DNA of 64,000 nucleotides from Caenorhabditis remanei. Lineage: Eukaryota > Nematoda > Chromadorea > Rhabditida > Rhabditidae. The position numbers and the translations under genes are program-made. Under the pieces are notes generated by a model that was not told where the DNA came from, searched no databases, and saw only the letters and a program-made list of their open reading frames with translations. Shown one piece after another: positions 25,197 through 37,560 of the stretch. Position 1 is the first letter of the stretch; each line of letters opens with the position of its first letter. The stretch lies in the NCBI RefSeq assembly GCF_010183535.1, contig NC_071333.1:20086587-20150586 (forward strand), read 5' to 3'.

Positions 25197-28018
25197 AAAT
25201 TCTATATTTTTTTTGATAAAATAAATATAATTATATTGTTTTTTTCCTCATGAATCTTTTGAGCGCGCAATTAAACCGAAATCAACTGGCAACTAAATTT
25301 CAGGATTGTGAAAGAACTATTGGATGGGGAGGATTTTGAAAAACTCCTGGAAATCAAAGTTTCCATACAAAATAGTTTATTGAGCAGACGAAAGTCCTAA
25401 TAGTGGTTGATTTGGATATTTTCAGTGGTGAATGACAAAATTGAAAAATTATGTCATGGTGGAGCTAATCATCATGATATATGGGATACCCTATTTTTCA
25501 GTATCTGTTACTCAAATGTAATACAGAATTTTTGAAGTTTTCAGGTATTTTTTACAAGGTCCTTTTTAAAAAGTTATAGACTACCCAAAATATCCGTCCT
25601 TGACACCATCAAACTTTTTATAACAATATTTCAACAGAGCAGTCTTCAAATGTATCAGTGGATCTCCATACGTCTTCTTACTTTCAAAACATAACGTAAT
25701 CAGTGATATCATGACACGTTTTCAAGAAGTTCGTCATTTCCAACTGAGTAGGAGAAATATTAATAGCTCTTGCACACCAATCTCTTTTTTCAACATTATA
25801 TTTTCCCTCACATGACGTTTCATAATCCCGTTATTTCTTTTGTGTCATTGTCCGTAGAGATTTGCAAATTATGGGAGCAGATTAAATTCGGATTAGCTAA
25901 ACTTCCATTCAATTTTAGAATTTGCTTGATACCGGGTGGCACCAGAAAGTTTAATTGTTTTTATATTGTTTTCTTTCAGAGCATAAACCAAGTTGGGACA
26001 AATTCGAAAATTCGCGGATTGACTATTGATCTAGGAAATTTTCATGCAGCTATAAGACGTCACGCAAAACAATTTTCGTATATTTCATCCTTTTTAGTTG
26101 AATGCACATATATCAGAAACTACGATTCTCTAATCCTCTTGTTTGTCATTCCACATGACCGCGTCATATGCCATCTGACGAATGTAGGTTAAGATCGGGT
26201 TCGAAATGTATCGGATTTAGAATCAGAAGTGGAGTGGATGAATCACAAACAAATATTGGGTGACTTGAATAAAAAAAATAGAGTCACGTCAACAAAAAAA
26301 ACAGTGGAAGATTGTCAAATTCAAGGTTGTGACAAAACATACGAAGTTTATTAGGGTAATTTCAGATATGTTCTTAGGCACAGACTTCATTTTTATTCTC
26401 AGGTTTGAAATACTTAAGCCCTGGCGTACCATTGACTCGTTTTTCTTCCGTTTCTTATTATCTTGCTCATTAGCTGGTATGATCGGGAAAGTGTTAACTG
26501 TGGAAATGTAGATTCTAAAACAGAGTACATTTTATCCCTTGACAACTTTCTTCCTTTTCATCAAATAGCAGAGATGCACTGCCCTCACGGTAACAAAGGA
26601 AGATGCTCTGGCGTATCACTGGCGCGTTTTTCTTGCGCTCTGACAATGTTCCCAGGAAATAAGCAAAAAAAGCAACATTGGTGTCAAGTTGAACACTTTA
26701 AGACACGGGAAACACCTGCGTGTCCGCCGAAAGCAAAGAAGACTAGTTCATAAATACATTTGAACGATAATACGTCAGTGGGTAAATTGAAGCAAACTTC
26801 AGGGTATGACAACATTTCTTGGAATCACAGACACATAACCTGAAAAGAAAACGGGAAAATTTTCCACATATTATGATATCAGTATTTTTATCACTTGGCT
26901 CCTATTTAATAAAATTTGCTCGTTTGTCTTTTCTGTACCGGCACATCTGCCATTATTTCTTGCTGACTCTACTGATTGAGGCTGTCAATAGCAATAGAAA
27001 ACCATTCAGGACTAACAGGTGTCAGTTTGAAGCGGAACATCTTGAAATACAAAACTTGAAAAATAAAATTCAATAGTCATAGAGTATTTCATCAGTTGGA
27101 ACTATTTGTGAATATTTTTTGTATGTTGAGATATAAGTATTTGAATCATCATTCAAACTACCGTAGTCCTCATCGGGTTGCCAAGTGTGAGAGTTTGACA
27201 TTCTATTTCTGAAATATGAATAAACTCCTTCCAGAGCTTTGAGCTTTGTAGCGCTTCCTCGCTACATTTTTTTCAATTGGTAATCATTTTCCAATGTTTA
27301 TCGTTGTTTTACCTAGATATCTTTGACATATTAAAACGAAACAAAAAGCGGCAGAACCCTAATATGCCATGGTTACACTGATAAATATGTTATTTTTGTC
27401 TTCTCTCTACCCATCATCAAAATAGTAATACACAACTGAAAACATCTAAATACTTCTCCCATTTCGTATCGTTTCCAAAATAGATTTGTGTCTCAGTGCA
27501 CTTGATCACATAATTTCTGTCAGCATATTCCCAAATGCCATTTGTAATTATTGGTTTCAAACTAACTTGCACACTTGAAATCAACAATTTCAAGATTTTT
27601 TAGAATTGATCAGTAGCAGGAAGCAAATAGAATACGGTAGAAAAAGAGTACAATGCGCACTCAAAATTGTGAATTCAAGATATTTGGAAATATGAAACCC
27701 CTCAATTAACTTTTCTCAAATACTTCCTCCTTTTGTCTTTGAACTCAAATCTGTGTTTCTAATTATAAATTCTGTGTTGTTGAAGACAAGAATCGAAAAG
27801 TTTTTGAGTTCATACTGAAGGAAAAGAGGGAATCAATTTTCAGTTATAAACTGAGATTTCAACAGAATTCTTCCTCCGCACACACACCCCACACACACTC
27901 TGATTCTGAAAGCTGTAATTTAAATATTCGAATAGACAGACAGATTACAACTTTGTCCCGACGGGCTTCCTTCGTCTATACCTTCCACTTGACTCATTTT
28001 ATTTTGTTCCGAAGAAAA
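25197..28018. other. Intergenic with one more diverged repeat copy
   Basis: Around 25,650-26,330 lies another copy of the family seen at 19.4-23.3 kb (ATATATCAGAAACTACGA and CCACATGACCG... correspond to 23,145-23,200). Open frames at 25,770-26,192 and 26,463-26,753 lack homologous reading in the other copies, and I do not call them genes. The rest to 28,018 is AT-rich and unremarkable. Confidence 0.45.
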
Positions 28019-29592
28019 ATGTCAAATTCTTCTCTGTCCCCAACTCCGTTTCCGGGTATTCATAAAAATGAAGCTTATATCAACTATGAGTTCTCTTTTT
28101 TCACTCTTCCGATGTTTCTTCTCGTCATCCCTATCTTCTATATGCCCGTCACGATTATCATAATTCTACGAATCTTCGTAAAGTTATTATACGCAGTCAA
28201 GGATAGAAATGTCAATGTCCCCCTGTTCAGTGCAATCTGTATTTCTCAATTCATGGTGAGTTGTTGTAATTCAAAAAGAGACATCCATAAAGCAGATTAA
28301 CTTTCAGTGTCTTCTATTTTTCATTTGTGACTTCTTTTATATACGTCTGATGACAAGTGGAGTATTCACTAGTTGGTGTGCAAGTGTTCTTCCAAATCGA
28401 TATCTAATCATACTCTATACGACAACATATTATGTAAACTACGCGACTGTGTTATTCCCATTTTTAGTTTCCACAATGAGATTAATTCTATTCGCTTATC
28501 CCCAAAATCAAGTGAAGGTTCGGACATGCGATGATCTTTCAAGGGAAGTCTTTGGAGACGCGGCTTTCAAATGATGTATAAATTTGGTTATAGGTACTTT
28601 CCACAACATAAAGTCCATTTCTCCCATAAAAACCGGCAAAATGTCTCTGCGAATCGAGTTATGAGCTTTTCAATTTTAGCATTTTCACATAGAATGCCGA
28701 ATCATCCGTCTACACGTCACCGCGCGGTCCCATATGTGTTTTCCAGCGGTTCTCTTTTCCTCGTACGTTAAAAATGAGAAAATCAATGCTATTTGAAATG
28801 GACTTCCCGTAACCAAAAATGCCTATAATCAAATTTATAGATTGTTTGAAAGCCGCTTCACCTAAGATTTCCCTTGTTAGATGCTCACTTTCCTGTTGTC
28901 CGTCTGTCTAGCCACTTCCAATTGATGCTTTCCATTTTCAAAAATTATCTAACTTTCAGATCAATGCAACCATTCTCCGTGTTGCTCTTCCTATTATTTT
29001 TATCTATCCATTTTTCAGTACATTTTTTATGTTCACAGCTGAAGGCTACTGTGTCCAAGCGAGAGGTCCATTCCCATTCGGATCAGTTATACTCGGATTT
29101 CAAGGATCTTTGTATGGGGTGAGATTTCTTAGAATTTAACCTCTGAAAATGATCAATTTTAGCTTAAAAACAGCTATTTTCTCCTGTTCAATAACATTTT
29201 CTGGATGTCAGCTTGTCTGATTAACAACTCGATTCTTTTGGTCAAATTAGTTCAACTAAAGAGGTCATTGAGTCTCCACGCAAGGTCACAGAGGTCATAC
29301 AAAGCGGAAGTGTCTCTTACTTTCACCACATTCTCCATGATTTTCTCGTATTTGTCGAATTCAATGATTGTGGTAAAAAAAAACTTTTAAAAACTGATCG
29401 AACCGAAATGATTATTTTCAGATAACTGCACAGCTTGGTGGTGACTTGACATACTATGCAATCATGCTTCGTCCGTTTGGAAATGATTTGGAAACATGTG
29501 TGGTTCCATGGGTATTCTATCTCACTCATCCGATCTTTCGAAAGAAAACTACTACTCTTCGGGTTTTCCATCAGGATAAATTGAACTCTTGA
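28019..29592 (+). CDS. Serpentine chemoreceptor, class U (Sru)
   Basis: Five exons: 28,019-28,255, 28,308-28,517, 28,960-29,118, 29,163-29,372 and 29,422-29,592. All junctions are phase 0, giving 328 residues, the usual length for the family. Family hallmarks in order are YINYEFSFFTLP before TM1, RIFVKLLYAVKDRNVNV in the first loop, FTSWCASVLPNRYL before TM3, VSTMRLILF ending TM3, GYCVQARGPFPFGSV in the second extracellular loop, and SYFLLFNNIFWM before TM5. There are seven hydrophobic segments. This is a nematode G-protein-coupled receptor family, probably chemosensory and located in ciliated neurons. Intron 2 is enlarged to 442 bases by an inserted MITE-like element. No disabling change is seen. 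The in-frame TTG upstream (27,953) is unlikely to be the start because the N-terminus here matches the family length. Confidence 0.92.
28540..28876. mobile_element. MITE-like element in the sru gene intron
   Basis: Tips CAAGGGAAG and TTCCCTTG enclose long imperfect terminal inverted repeats of about 80 bases (GCGGCTTTCAAATG... against ...TTGAAAGCCGC; GGTTATAGGTAC against TGCCTATAATC). A second copy with the same tips and internal order lies at 40,489-40,793 in an intron of the SUMO-protease gene. It is inserted without disrupting the flanking splice sites. Confidence 0.8.
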
Positions 29593-30673
29593 TTATTTTT
29601 GTTAATTGTGTTATTTGATTTTAAATATTTAGCATGAAAACAAAACGTTGAGATCACATCCAGAGACTGTCAAAATCTAGTTGGAAGCTACAAAGTGAAA
29701 ACAAAGTACTCTTCGAAGCAGAGTTGCAAAACTTGGACGTTCTAAGAAGACAGTTTTTCATTGTCAACATTATGATCTCTTCCAGACTTGAAGATGTCTG
29801 CCGGTCCGGCCCAGTTGGCCCGGAGTAAAAAATGTGCTCTATTTAGAAACGTTCATCAGAAATAGTCAATAATTTTGTGTACGTTTGAGTTTTCATTGAT
29901 TCTTCAAAGCGTAGTCAAAAATTCATTTTTTTTTGCAAAAAATAACGGAATTATTGTACTGAGACCCGGCCTTATCCGTGGCGGGTCTGATTTTTTCCGC
30001 TTCTAATCCCCACTTTACCTTTTAGTCCAGACAATGACTCAAATAACTTGTTTTCTAATGACACCTTCCATTTGTATTTCCGTGTCTGCTGAATAATTCA
30101 TCTCGAAATAAAAAGATCGAAGAAAATGTGTAGAAAAGTCTACTCAGTATTCGAAATTTTAACCCTGTCATTACTTCGAATAACAAATTTTATTGTTTAA
30201 CCTAAATGTTTATTTTTATTTTTTCCTGATCAAAATCAATGACGTAACCAACGAAAGAACTACTGAAAACTCTTCTTATATGGAAATGGAAATTCTCCTT
30301 ATTGTTTTTTGAATTCTTTTTGTTTACTCTTCTTTTTTTCTTGTACAGTACATTATCTAAATTGGTAGCACATAATGTATTGCATCCTCTTTCCTCTTTT
30401 TTTCTTTCATCGCTCTCTCTAAGTTCCCACCAATTTGCGTCTATTTCACCATAATGAACGAAACATTTTGAAATCAATTCTGTACAGAGACATGGCCCCG
30501 TCAGGACTACTTGATCCGTCCAAGCAGCACAGAACTTATTTTTCAAAATCGTGAAAAGAATGTTGCAAAACTGACCGCTTTCGTCTTACAAGCCGGTATA
30601 CTCCATCAATCTCAAATCACCAGTCAAAACTATGTGATTTATTTCAAACTGAGAAAAAAACTCCCTTTCTCAT
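29593..30673. other. Intergenic, no gene seen
   Basis: AT-rich sequence with a GGCCCGG-containing stretch near 29,805-29,990, probably a decayed copy of the GC-rich foldback class. The minus-strand frame at 30,202-30,546 is low-complexity and lysine/asparagine-rich; not called. Confidence 0.45.
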
Positions 30674-31071
30674 CAGAGTTGAGCGGAATGCGGTTTTTGA
30701 AATGGCGGAAGGCGGAAGGCGGAAAGCGGAATGGAAAAAAATGTCAAAAGGCGGAAGGCGGAACACAATGTCGCTTTCAAAAATACGATTTTGGCCTTAT
30801 TTTGTAGTAAAAAACATTAAAATGGTTAAGTTTGAGTTTTTTTTTTTGTTTTTTTGATGAACACTGATAGCTTCGCTGCAAAAAACCACAAAAATATCAG
30901 TAAATTGGAATAGTTGATCAAATTTTTCAAGCTGAGGAAAAAATCTTTAAACAGCGGAAGGCGGAAGGCGGAAATAGGAAAAATTTTGGCGAAAAGCGGA
31001 AAGCGGAAGGCGGAATAAAACATTTTTCGACGGAGAGCGGAAAGCGGAAGGCGGAATTCCGCTCATTTCTG
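30674..31071. mobile_element. Element with GCGGAAGGCGGAA internal repeats
   Basis: The left end (CAGAGTTGAGCGGAAT) and right end (ATTCCGCTCATTTCTG) are inverted copies. Between them are runs of the purine-rich word GGCGGAA repeated many times on one strand, in a left cluster near 30,700-30,770 and a right cluster near 30,955-31,060. The element is non-autonomous and does not code. Strand-biased purine runs can form triplex-type structures; that is general knowledge, not seen here. Confidence 0.65.
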
Positions 31072-31099
31072 TTTCTCATACTCCCACTTTCTTTTTTGT

Positions 31100-31400
31100 A
31101 TTATGTGCTTATATCGTTTGTCCATTTGTTTATGTCATTTAGTTGAGGTCACACGTATTGTTGCTAGTTCCAGCTCTATCTCTCACACTTTTCGAGGATG
31201 GGGAACAAATGGCATATGTAACGTTTCTCTCCGAGTCTTCTTCTCACCTCCTCCAGTGCTCGTCTACTATTTAAAAGAGACTGTTTCTGTCTGTGTCTCT
31301 GTACTCTCTCACTCATCACATCCTGTTAGACTTCACTCTAATCACATGTCTCTCTGTTCATAATGAATATGTGTTTCTGTTCTCTCTAAAAAGGTCAGTC
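31100..31400. repeat. Partial copy of the approximately 1-kb direct repeat
   Basis: Shares CCATTTGTTTATGTCATTT, a GAGGTCACAC stretch and CTGTCTGTGTCTCTGTACTC with 32,480-32,750 and with the full copies at 34,455-37,560. Confidence 0.6.
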
Positions 31401-31766
31401 GTGGTGTTTATTGGAATGAGTTACTCTCCTTGCATACTGCTCTTCATCTCCTTATTTTTTGATTTTCATTTTCACTTTCTCTTTGTTTACTTTTTGAAAT
31501 GAACGTTTTTGTGAGAGCAAGAAGCACTCAGCAGTAGACATTTAACAGCAGACGTTTTCTTTTTGAGTAATTCATCTTTCGATCATAAAAAATGCCTTCT
31601 CAGGTTATGCAGTTTTGAATATTGTATTCACTTGTTCTTATAATATCGGTTTTTACTTTCGATTTTCAGTTGATTTTTTCTAAAATATGAACTCACACCA
31701 GCTTATTTTTCAGATATGACTCCATCCCGCTACCACTGTCTCTGAAGTCACTCAACAGCGTCAAAA

Positions 31767-32135
31767 ATGGTAAGTGGACACTTTTCAGTGATAGGCATTA
31801 TACTAACTAAAGGAGCACGTTGAAAGCGCACCCAGTTTTGAAAATCTCTAGAAATAAAAACATTTATTTCAGGCCGTGAGGAAAACCCGCAGTTATCGTC
31901 GTTCGGCTCTAAAGCCAATCGCTCCGGAAAAACATCAAAAAGATGAGTAAAAATATAGTAATACCTACCGGGAAAGATCTAATAGATGAATTCTCTAGTT
32001 TTTGAAGTGAACTAATAATTTTCATTTTTCAGCCAAGCCAAAGAATCTCGTCGCGCCAGCCAACGCAGGAAACAAGGCTGCCGTCAAAAACCAAGCAACG
32101 AAGGCGCAACAAAAAAACGCAAAGAAATAACCGTG
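31767..32135 (+). CDS. Small basic protein related to the SUMO-protease N-terminus (model uncertain)
   Basis: An ATG at 31,767-31,769 sits directly before a donor (GTAAGT). After a TTTCAG acceptor the frame from 31,873 reads AVRKTRSYRRSALKPIAPEK. A third exon from about 32,040, after TTTTTCAG, reads PKNLVAPANAGNKAAV and then lysine/glutamine-rich residues to a stop near 32,130. A polyadenylation signal AATAAA follows at about 32,175. The motif KTRSYRR and the basic lysine-rich tail resemble exon 1 of the protease gene at 39,437 (MKTRSYRRPKKPAQ). The donor of the second exon is unclear: the obvious GTAAAA gives another frame that ends differently. This may be a working small nuclear-type basic protein or a truncated duplicate of the protease gene. 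Confidence 0.4.
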
Positions 32136-32179
32136 GTCTTAATTTTTGTGTCCTTCCTTTTGTTTTTTTTTGTTAAATA

Positions 32180-33736
32180 AAACGTCTATTAAATCGATTT
32201 AGAAATAAGTCAACGACAATAAACAGCGTCACTTACTCTACTGGTATACAAATCCAGCCATCTCAGATCTTCTTTAATGTCTATTGGCAGCGGGGGGAGT
32301 TCAGAAACCTAACAAAAAGAGATGGAAGACCTGTGAATAGAAAAGGTGAATGGAACTTACTGTAGGAAAAAGGAGGATAGTTTAAAGTTTGCTAATTCAG
32401 TCCGACCATGAGAATTTCTTCAAGCGATAAGAATTCTGATCTTATCTCCCAGTAACTGACCTCTCCCCAAATATCTCCTCTTCTTATACTCCGCTTTTGC
32501 TTTTTTTAATTTGTTTATGCAATTTAGCCGAGGTCATACTTGTTGCTGCTCGTGCTACCTCTTTCTGTTGCATCATCCGAAGTCTATCAGGATGGGTAAC
32601 AGACGACATGTATAATGCCCCCCCCCCCCCCTTCCCCAAGTCTTCTTCTCAACTCCCTCCGAGCTCGTCTCCTTTTGAAAAGTGACCATCGGGTTATGAC
32701 TGTTTCTGTTTGTGTCGTTCCTGCACTCTCTCAATCATCTCTAACTTTTCTACGTCTCTTTAATCGCAACTGTCTCTCTCTACGGGCCCGATTCGAACGA
32801 GTCGCTATTGAGGGTTCCAGTCTATATAAGTTTTTCACAACTCTGTACTCTTCTGCTTACCACCGAATCAAACCTGATTTTAATGATAAAGAATGTTGGG
32901 TATAGTACCAGAAGATTTTCCAGTGACATAAAATATCAACTTTTAAAAGTTTTCAAAGCTACTCACTCAATTCAATTTCCAGGATCCTATTCTTCTTTTC
33001 CCCACAGTCTCGATATTCTTAACCTAGTTTACCTTTGTCATCGTCGATTCGAATCAAAACTCCTTCTTCTTAATAGTCTCATTAGTGATGCCCCCACTTT
33101 CTCAAACTTAATTATCGTGGTATTGTTTCCAAATCCCTACGACATCCAATGTATTTAACTTGTTGCCATCCTTCTATCCTCGATATCTTTGCTTCCACTA
33201 TTTCATTATGGAATTTCATCACTGCCAATGTGCCCACTTCCTCCCCCATCCAAATTCAAAATTCTTCTCGAAATCTCCATTACTTGTTTTTAACATTATT
33301 CTGTTTTTCCCCCGGTTTTCTTTCTTTTTTGTTAATTTTTAGTGAATTCTATTCCTGTCAATTACATGATATGTATCTCTTGAATGTTTTCTAACCTTGC
33401 TTGAAAACCAATTCACTTTTCAATAAACATGCATGTTTGATATACGACTTCGAAAAAACACTGAATGTCAAAAAGCTAAAAAACTAAAAAACTCCTAATC
33501 TGATCGTTAGTACACCCCATAATTTACGTCGTGTACACTCACTCTTACCCCGTCATTTCATTCTCGGAAACAGCACACCACTATTCTTTTTGCGCGAAAT
33601 CTTTTTTCTCATTTGAGCTCTCACCACTACAACGGGATTAAAATGGGCTCGTTTTATGACTACTAGCAATTCGAATATCCTTTTTTAGAGGAGAAAAAGT
33701 TTTTTTGTTGTTGTTTTGATCTCTTTGAACTTATTA
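32180..33736. other. Gene-poor region with repeat fragments
   Basis: About 32,480-32,800 is another partial copy of the roughly 1-kb direct repeat, including a run of C at 32,617-32,628. About 33,000-33,400 matches 52,560-52,960, the 3' flank of the DOT1 gene: CTCCTTCTTCTT, ATTAGTG-TGCCCCCAC, CATTACTTGTTTTTAACATT and the CCCCCGGTTTTCTTTCT segment. A minus-strand exon-like fragment (SELPPLPIDIKEDLRWLDL) lies near 32,230-32,310 before a GTAAGT donor, but I cannot extend it into a gene. Confidence 0.45.
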
Positions 33737-34005
33737 TAATTACCAGACTTGATACGGGCCGGGCCGGTTAAAATCAGAAATATTCTTGACCCGTTTTAAA
33801 ACATATTATGAAAAAATTTGAATTTTTGAACTTTTTTCGGAAATTTTTTGAAATTAAAAAAAAAATTTTATAGTTTTTCAAATATGTAAGATAAGTTGAG
33901 CACTATTACACTAAATTTTCGATAACTTTCAAAACAAATTTCAAAAAAATGAGTTCATGTTTGAATTCGGGCCGAGCCGGTCCAATTTTTTAAGTCTGAT
34001 AATTA
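33737..34005. mobile_element. Small foldback element with GGGCCGGGCCGG tips
   Basis: TAATTACCAGACTT at the left is mirrored by AAGTCTGATAATTA at the right, each flanked inward by a CGGGCC-GCCGG cluster. The inside is AT-rich and non-coding. Confidence 0.6.
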
Positions 34006-34454
34006 CTGATTCGAAGTTTTTCATAAACTTTGTATTCTCAACACACTCAAATCATTTAATCTTCTATCGAATTTTATGATCTTTTTTCTATTTTCCCATT
34101 GCATTTTTCATGTTTATGATTTCTTTGGGAAACGGTTTTAATCGAATAAACACAAGTTATATAAAGCCTTCCTCGTCTTTTTTCACTTCTCTTCTTTTTC
34201 TGATCGCAGGTGTGTAGCTCTTCTTTCTTTTTTCCTTTTTTCCTCTTTTGCGCGGCGGCTGTCCATATGAACTCCACGCGTGTTTCTTTCTTCTCAATTT
34301 TATTTGTTTGTATGCGAAGACTCGGTATTTTCAAATAACTAGATAAGCCAAGACTGTTATCCATAGTTTTAAATGCTATCTTATAATGATGGATGGTTTC
34401 ATAAGAAAAAGTAGGGTCACAAGAACTACAGTATCCTGTTCCTTCACCTGTGCA

Positions 34455-37400
34455 AGGTATACGCTTGTTTCTGCTACTCTCTCTCGTGGGAAGTGATGAA
34501 CATTGCTTATTGCATCATTAGTAGGAATGACATCATTGGATCACCTGGAAACCACCACCCGGACACTAGGTAGTTGAAAGAACATTTGAATATAGGAGTT
34601 CCTTGGGAGGGGTTCTCTCAAAGAGACTGCTTAATTTTCGGCATTATTTTCCAATTATCTCTGGAAAATCGACTTTCCACCAGATCACATTCACAACGAA
34701 TGAATCATATAATTTCGGGTGTTCAGTCGTTGCCGAACGTCTGTCCTTTCCCTCCTTCACCCTTCTCTCGTTTTCGTCGCTTCCAATTTTTCATTCTTTG
34801 CTCTCTTCCCTTTTTTTTCGTTCTTCTCTTCTTTTCGTTTTGCATAGATCTCTATGGCATAATGGGGCAGCCGAAATAACCTTTTTCCTTTTCGTTCTGA
34901 TTTGATATTACTCACGGATTTCAAATATCAAACATTACGAATTCAATTTTATATCTATTTTGATTCTCAAAAAAGTAAAATACAAAAAATTAGTCAACGT
35001 CGCTATTCGAAATAGATTTTTTGAGAATATAAAAAAACATTCGCATAATTTTAATGGATCTTTTTTCCTTGACTACCAACAAACAGTATTCGACAGCACA
35101 TTATCTTTTTTATGACGGGGCTTCCCTTTTCGACTCTCTATCATATTATTTTGCGCGTCTTGATAAGCAATCGTGAGACTAAAGTTAAATTAATGAAAAA
35201 ATCTGTTGTAACTGACCCCTCTCCAAACCACCGCCTCTCATACTCCAATTTTTTAAATCATTGGATCACCTGCACACAGCGGTTATACACTCCTGTTTAT
35301 ATCGTCTTTCCATTTGTTTATGCCATTCAACTGAGGTCGCACATGCCTCTCGTTCTAGATCTTTCTGTTGCATCATCCGAGGTCTATCATGATGGGTTAC
35401 AGACGGCATGTATAAGCAAACTCTGAAAGGTATACGCTTGTGTCTGCTACTCTCTCTCGTGGAAAATAATGAACATTGCCCATTGCATCATCAGTAAGAA
35501 TTAAATCATCAAAGAACCATTGGACCACCTGGAAACCACCAGACGGACACTTCGGTAGTTGGAAGAACATTTGAATTCTCTGGAAAATCGTCTTTCCTCT
35601 ATATCACATTCACAACGTATGAATCATGTTATGTCGGGTGTTCAGTCGTTGCCGAACGTCTGTCCTTTCCCTCCTTCACCCTTCTCTCGTTTTCGTCGCT
35701 TCCAATTTTTCATTCGTTGCTCTCTTCCCCTTTTTTCTTTTCTTTCTATTTTGCATAGATCTCTATGACATAATGGGACACCCAAAATAACCTTTTTCTT
35801 TTTTTGTTCTGATTTGATATTTCTCACGGATTTCAAACATCAAACATTACGAATTCAACTTTTTATCATTTCTTTCTTAATTTTTTTTTCTATTTTTGGT
35901 TCATTGCTCTCTTGCTTGGTTTTCGCTCTTCTTTCTCTTTTTTATTTTGCATAGATCTTTATGACTTAATTGGACAGGGAGTAAATCTTGTTTTGAATGA
36001 TGAAAAATCAAAAGATTTCAAACATCAAAAATTCTGAATTCAAATTTTTTCTCTGTTCTTTTGTTTTTTCTTCAATTTCTATTCTCAAAAAGTCAAAACC
36101 AAAAAATGAGTCATCGTCGCTATTCGAAATAGATTTTTCGGGAATATAAAAACACTTGCATAGTTTTTATGCATCTCTTTTTATGAATTTTTCTTCTCCA
36201 CCAACGAACAATATTCGGCAGCACGTTATCAATTTTATGACCGTGCCTCCCTTTTCGATTCTCTGTCATATCATTCTGCGCGTCTTTTTTTTCTGGGCTT
36301 TTTAGTTTCAGGCCCGTATCATTCAACGAGTTTAACATCATGAAAAAATTCGTTATAACTGACCCCTCTCCAAAACAAACCACCGCCTCTCATACTTTAA
36401 TGTCCAAATCATTGGATCACCTGCACACAACGAATATACACCCCTGTATATATCATCTTTCCATTTGTTTATGTCATTTTGCTGAGGTCATTCATCTTGC
36501 TTCTCGTTCTACCTCTATATGTTGCGTCATCCAAAGTCAATCAGGACAGGTAACAGACGACATGTATAGTGTCACCCCTGTCTTCTTTTCACCTCCCCTG
36601 AGCTCGTCTACTTTTGAAAAGTGACTCTCGATCTATGACCGTTTCTGTCTGTGCCTCTGTACTCTCATAATCACTCTTTGTACTCTTAATTTTTTCGGTA
36701 ATCATTAATTTTTCTCATACTTGTCAAGATAAAGTAGGTTTCCTAGATTTACTCCTCCTCTATCCCCCCCCCCCCTCCCTCTTCACTTCCAATATTTCAT
36801 TCTTTGCTCTCTTCCTTTTTTTGCTCTTCTTTTCTTTCTATTAAACATCGATCTCTATGACTTAATGGGACAACCAAAACATTTTGTCTCCTTTTCGTTC
36901 TGATTTGATATTTCTCACGGATTTCAAACATCAAACATTACGAATTCAGTTTAAAAAATCTATTTTTCATTCTCAAGAAAGTAAAATCCAAAAAATTAGT
37001 CATCGTCGCTATTCGAAATAGATTTTTCGGGAATATGAAAAACACTCGCATAGTTTTTATGGATCACGGCTCTCTATCACATCATTTTGCGCGTCTTCTT
37101 TCTTCTGCTTTTTTTATTTCTAACCTGTATCGTTTACCAAGTGGAAAATAACAAACAATTGCGAAAATACGATTAAATTAACGAAAAAAATCAGTTATAA
37201 CTGACCCATATCCAAACCACCGCCTCTTATACTCCAATTTTTCAAACCATTGGATCACCTGCACACAACGGATATAAGGTACTGCATATATTGCATTTCC
37301 ATTTGATTATGTCATTCGGATGAGGTCACACATCTTGCTTCTCGTTCTACCTCTGTTACGTCATCCGAAGTCAATCAGGATAGGTAACAGACGACATGTA

Positions 37401-37560
37401 TAGTGTTCCCCCCTGTCTTCTTCTCACCTCCCCCCGAGCTCGTCTACTTTTGAAAAGTGACCGTCGGGCTATGACCGTTTCTGTCTGTGTCTCTGTACTC
37501 TCTTAATCATCTTTTACTGTTAGACTTCTTTCCAATCACGACTCTCTCTTCCAAAAGTTA
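34455..37560. repeat. Three direct copies of a roughly 1-kb non-coding unit
   Basis: Copies begin at about 34,455, 35,428 and 36,690-36,760. The first two start with the same AGGTATACGCTTGT. Shared marks in order are: CTCTCTCGTGG; GCCGAACGTCTGTCCTTTCC (34,733 and 35,649); GCATAGATCTCTATG; CTCACGGATTTCAAA; CGCTATTCGAAATAGATTTT (35,001, 36,118, 37,011); ACTGACCC; TCACCTGCACACA (35,265, 36,416, 37,254); and TTCCATTTG-TTATG. No frame is conserved between copies. The strand is strongly pyrimidine-rich. Nothing identifies the origin; it may be duplicated promoter or 3' flank sequence. Confidence 0.8.

Noticed and set aside
25770..26753. Two plus-strand frames, one with PHGNKGRCSG
   Set aside because: The first overlaps a decayed repeat and is not open in its sister copies; the second has no splice partners or family match that I recognise.
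32230..32310. Minus-strand exon-like piece SELPPLPIDIKEDLRWLDL before a GTAAGT donor
   Set aside because: It resembles an F-box-type start, but no second exon or start codon could be joined convincingly.
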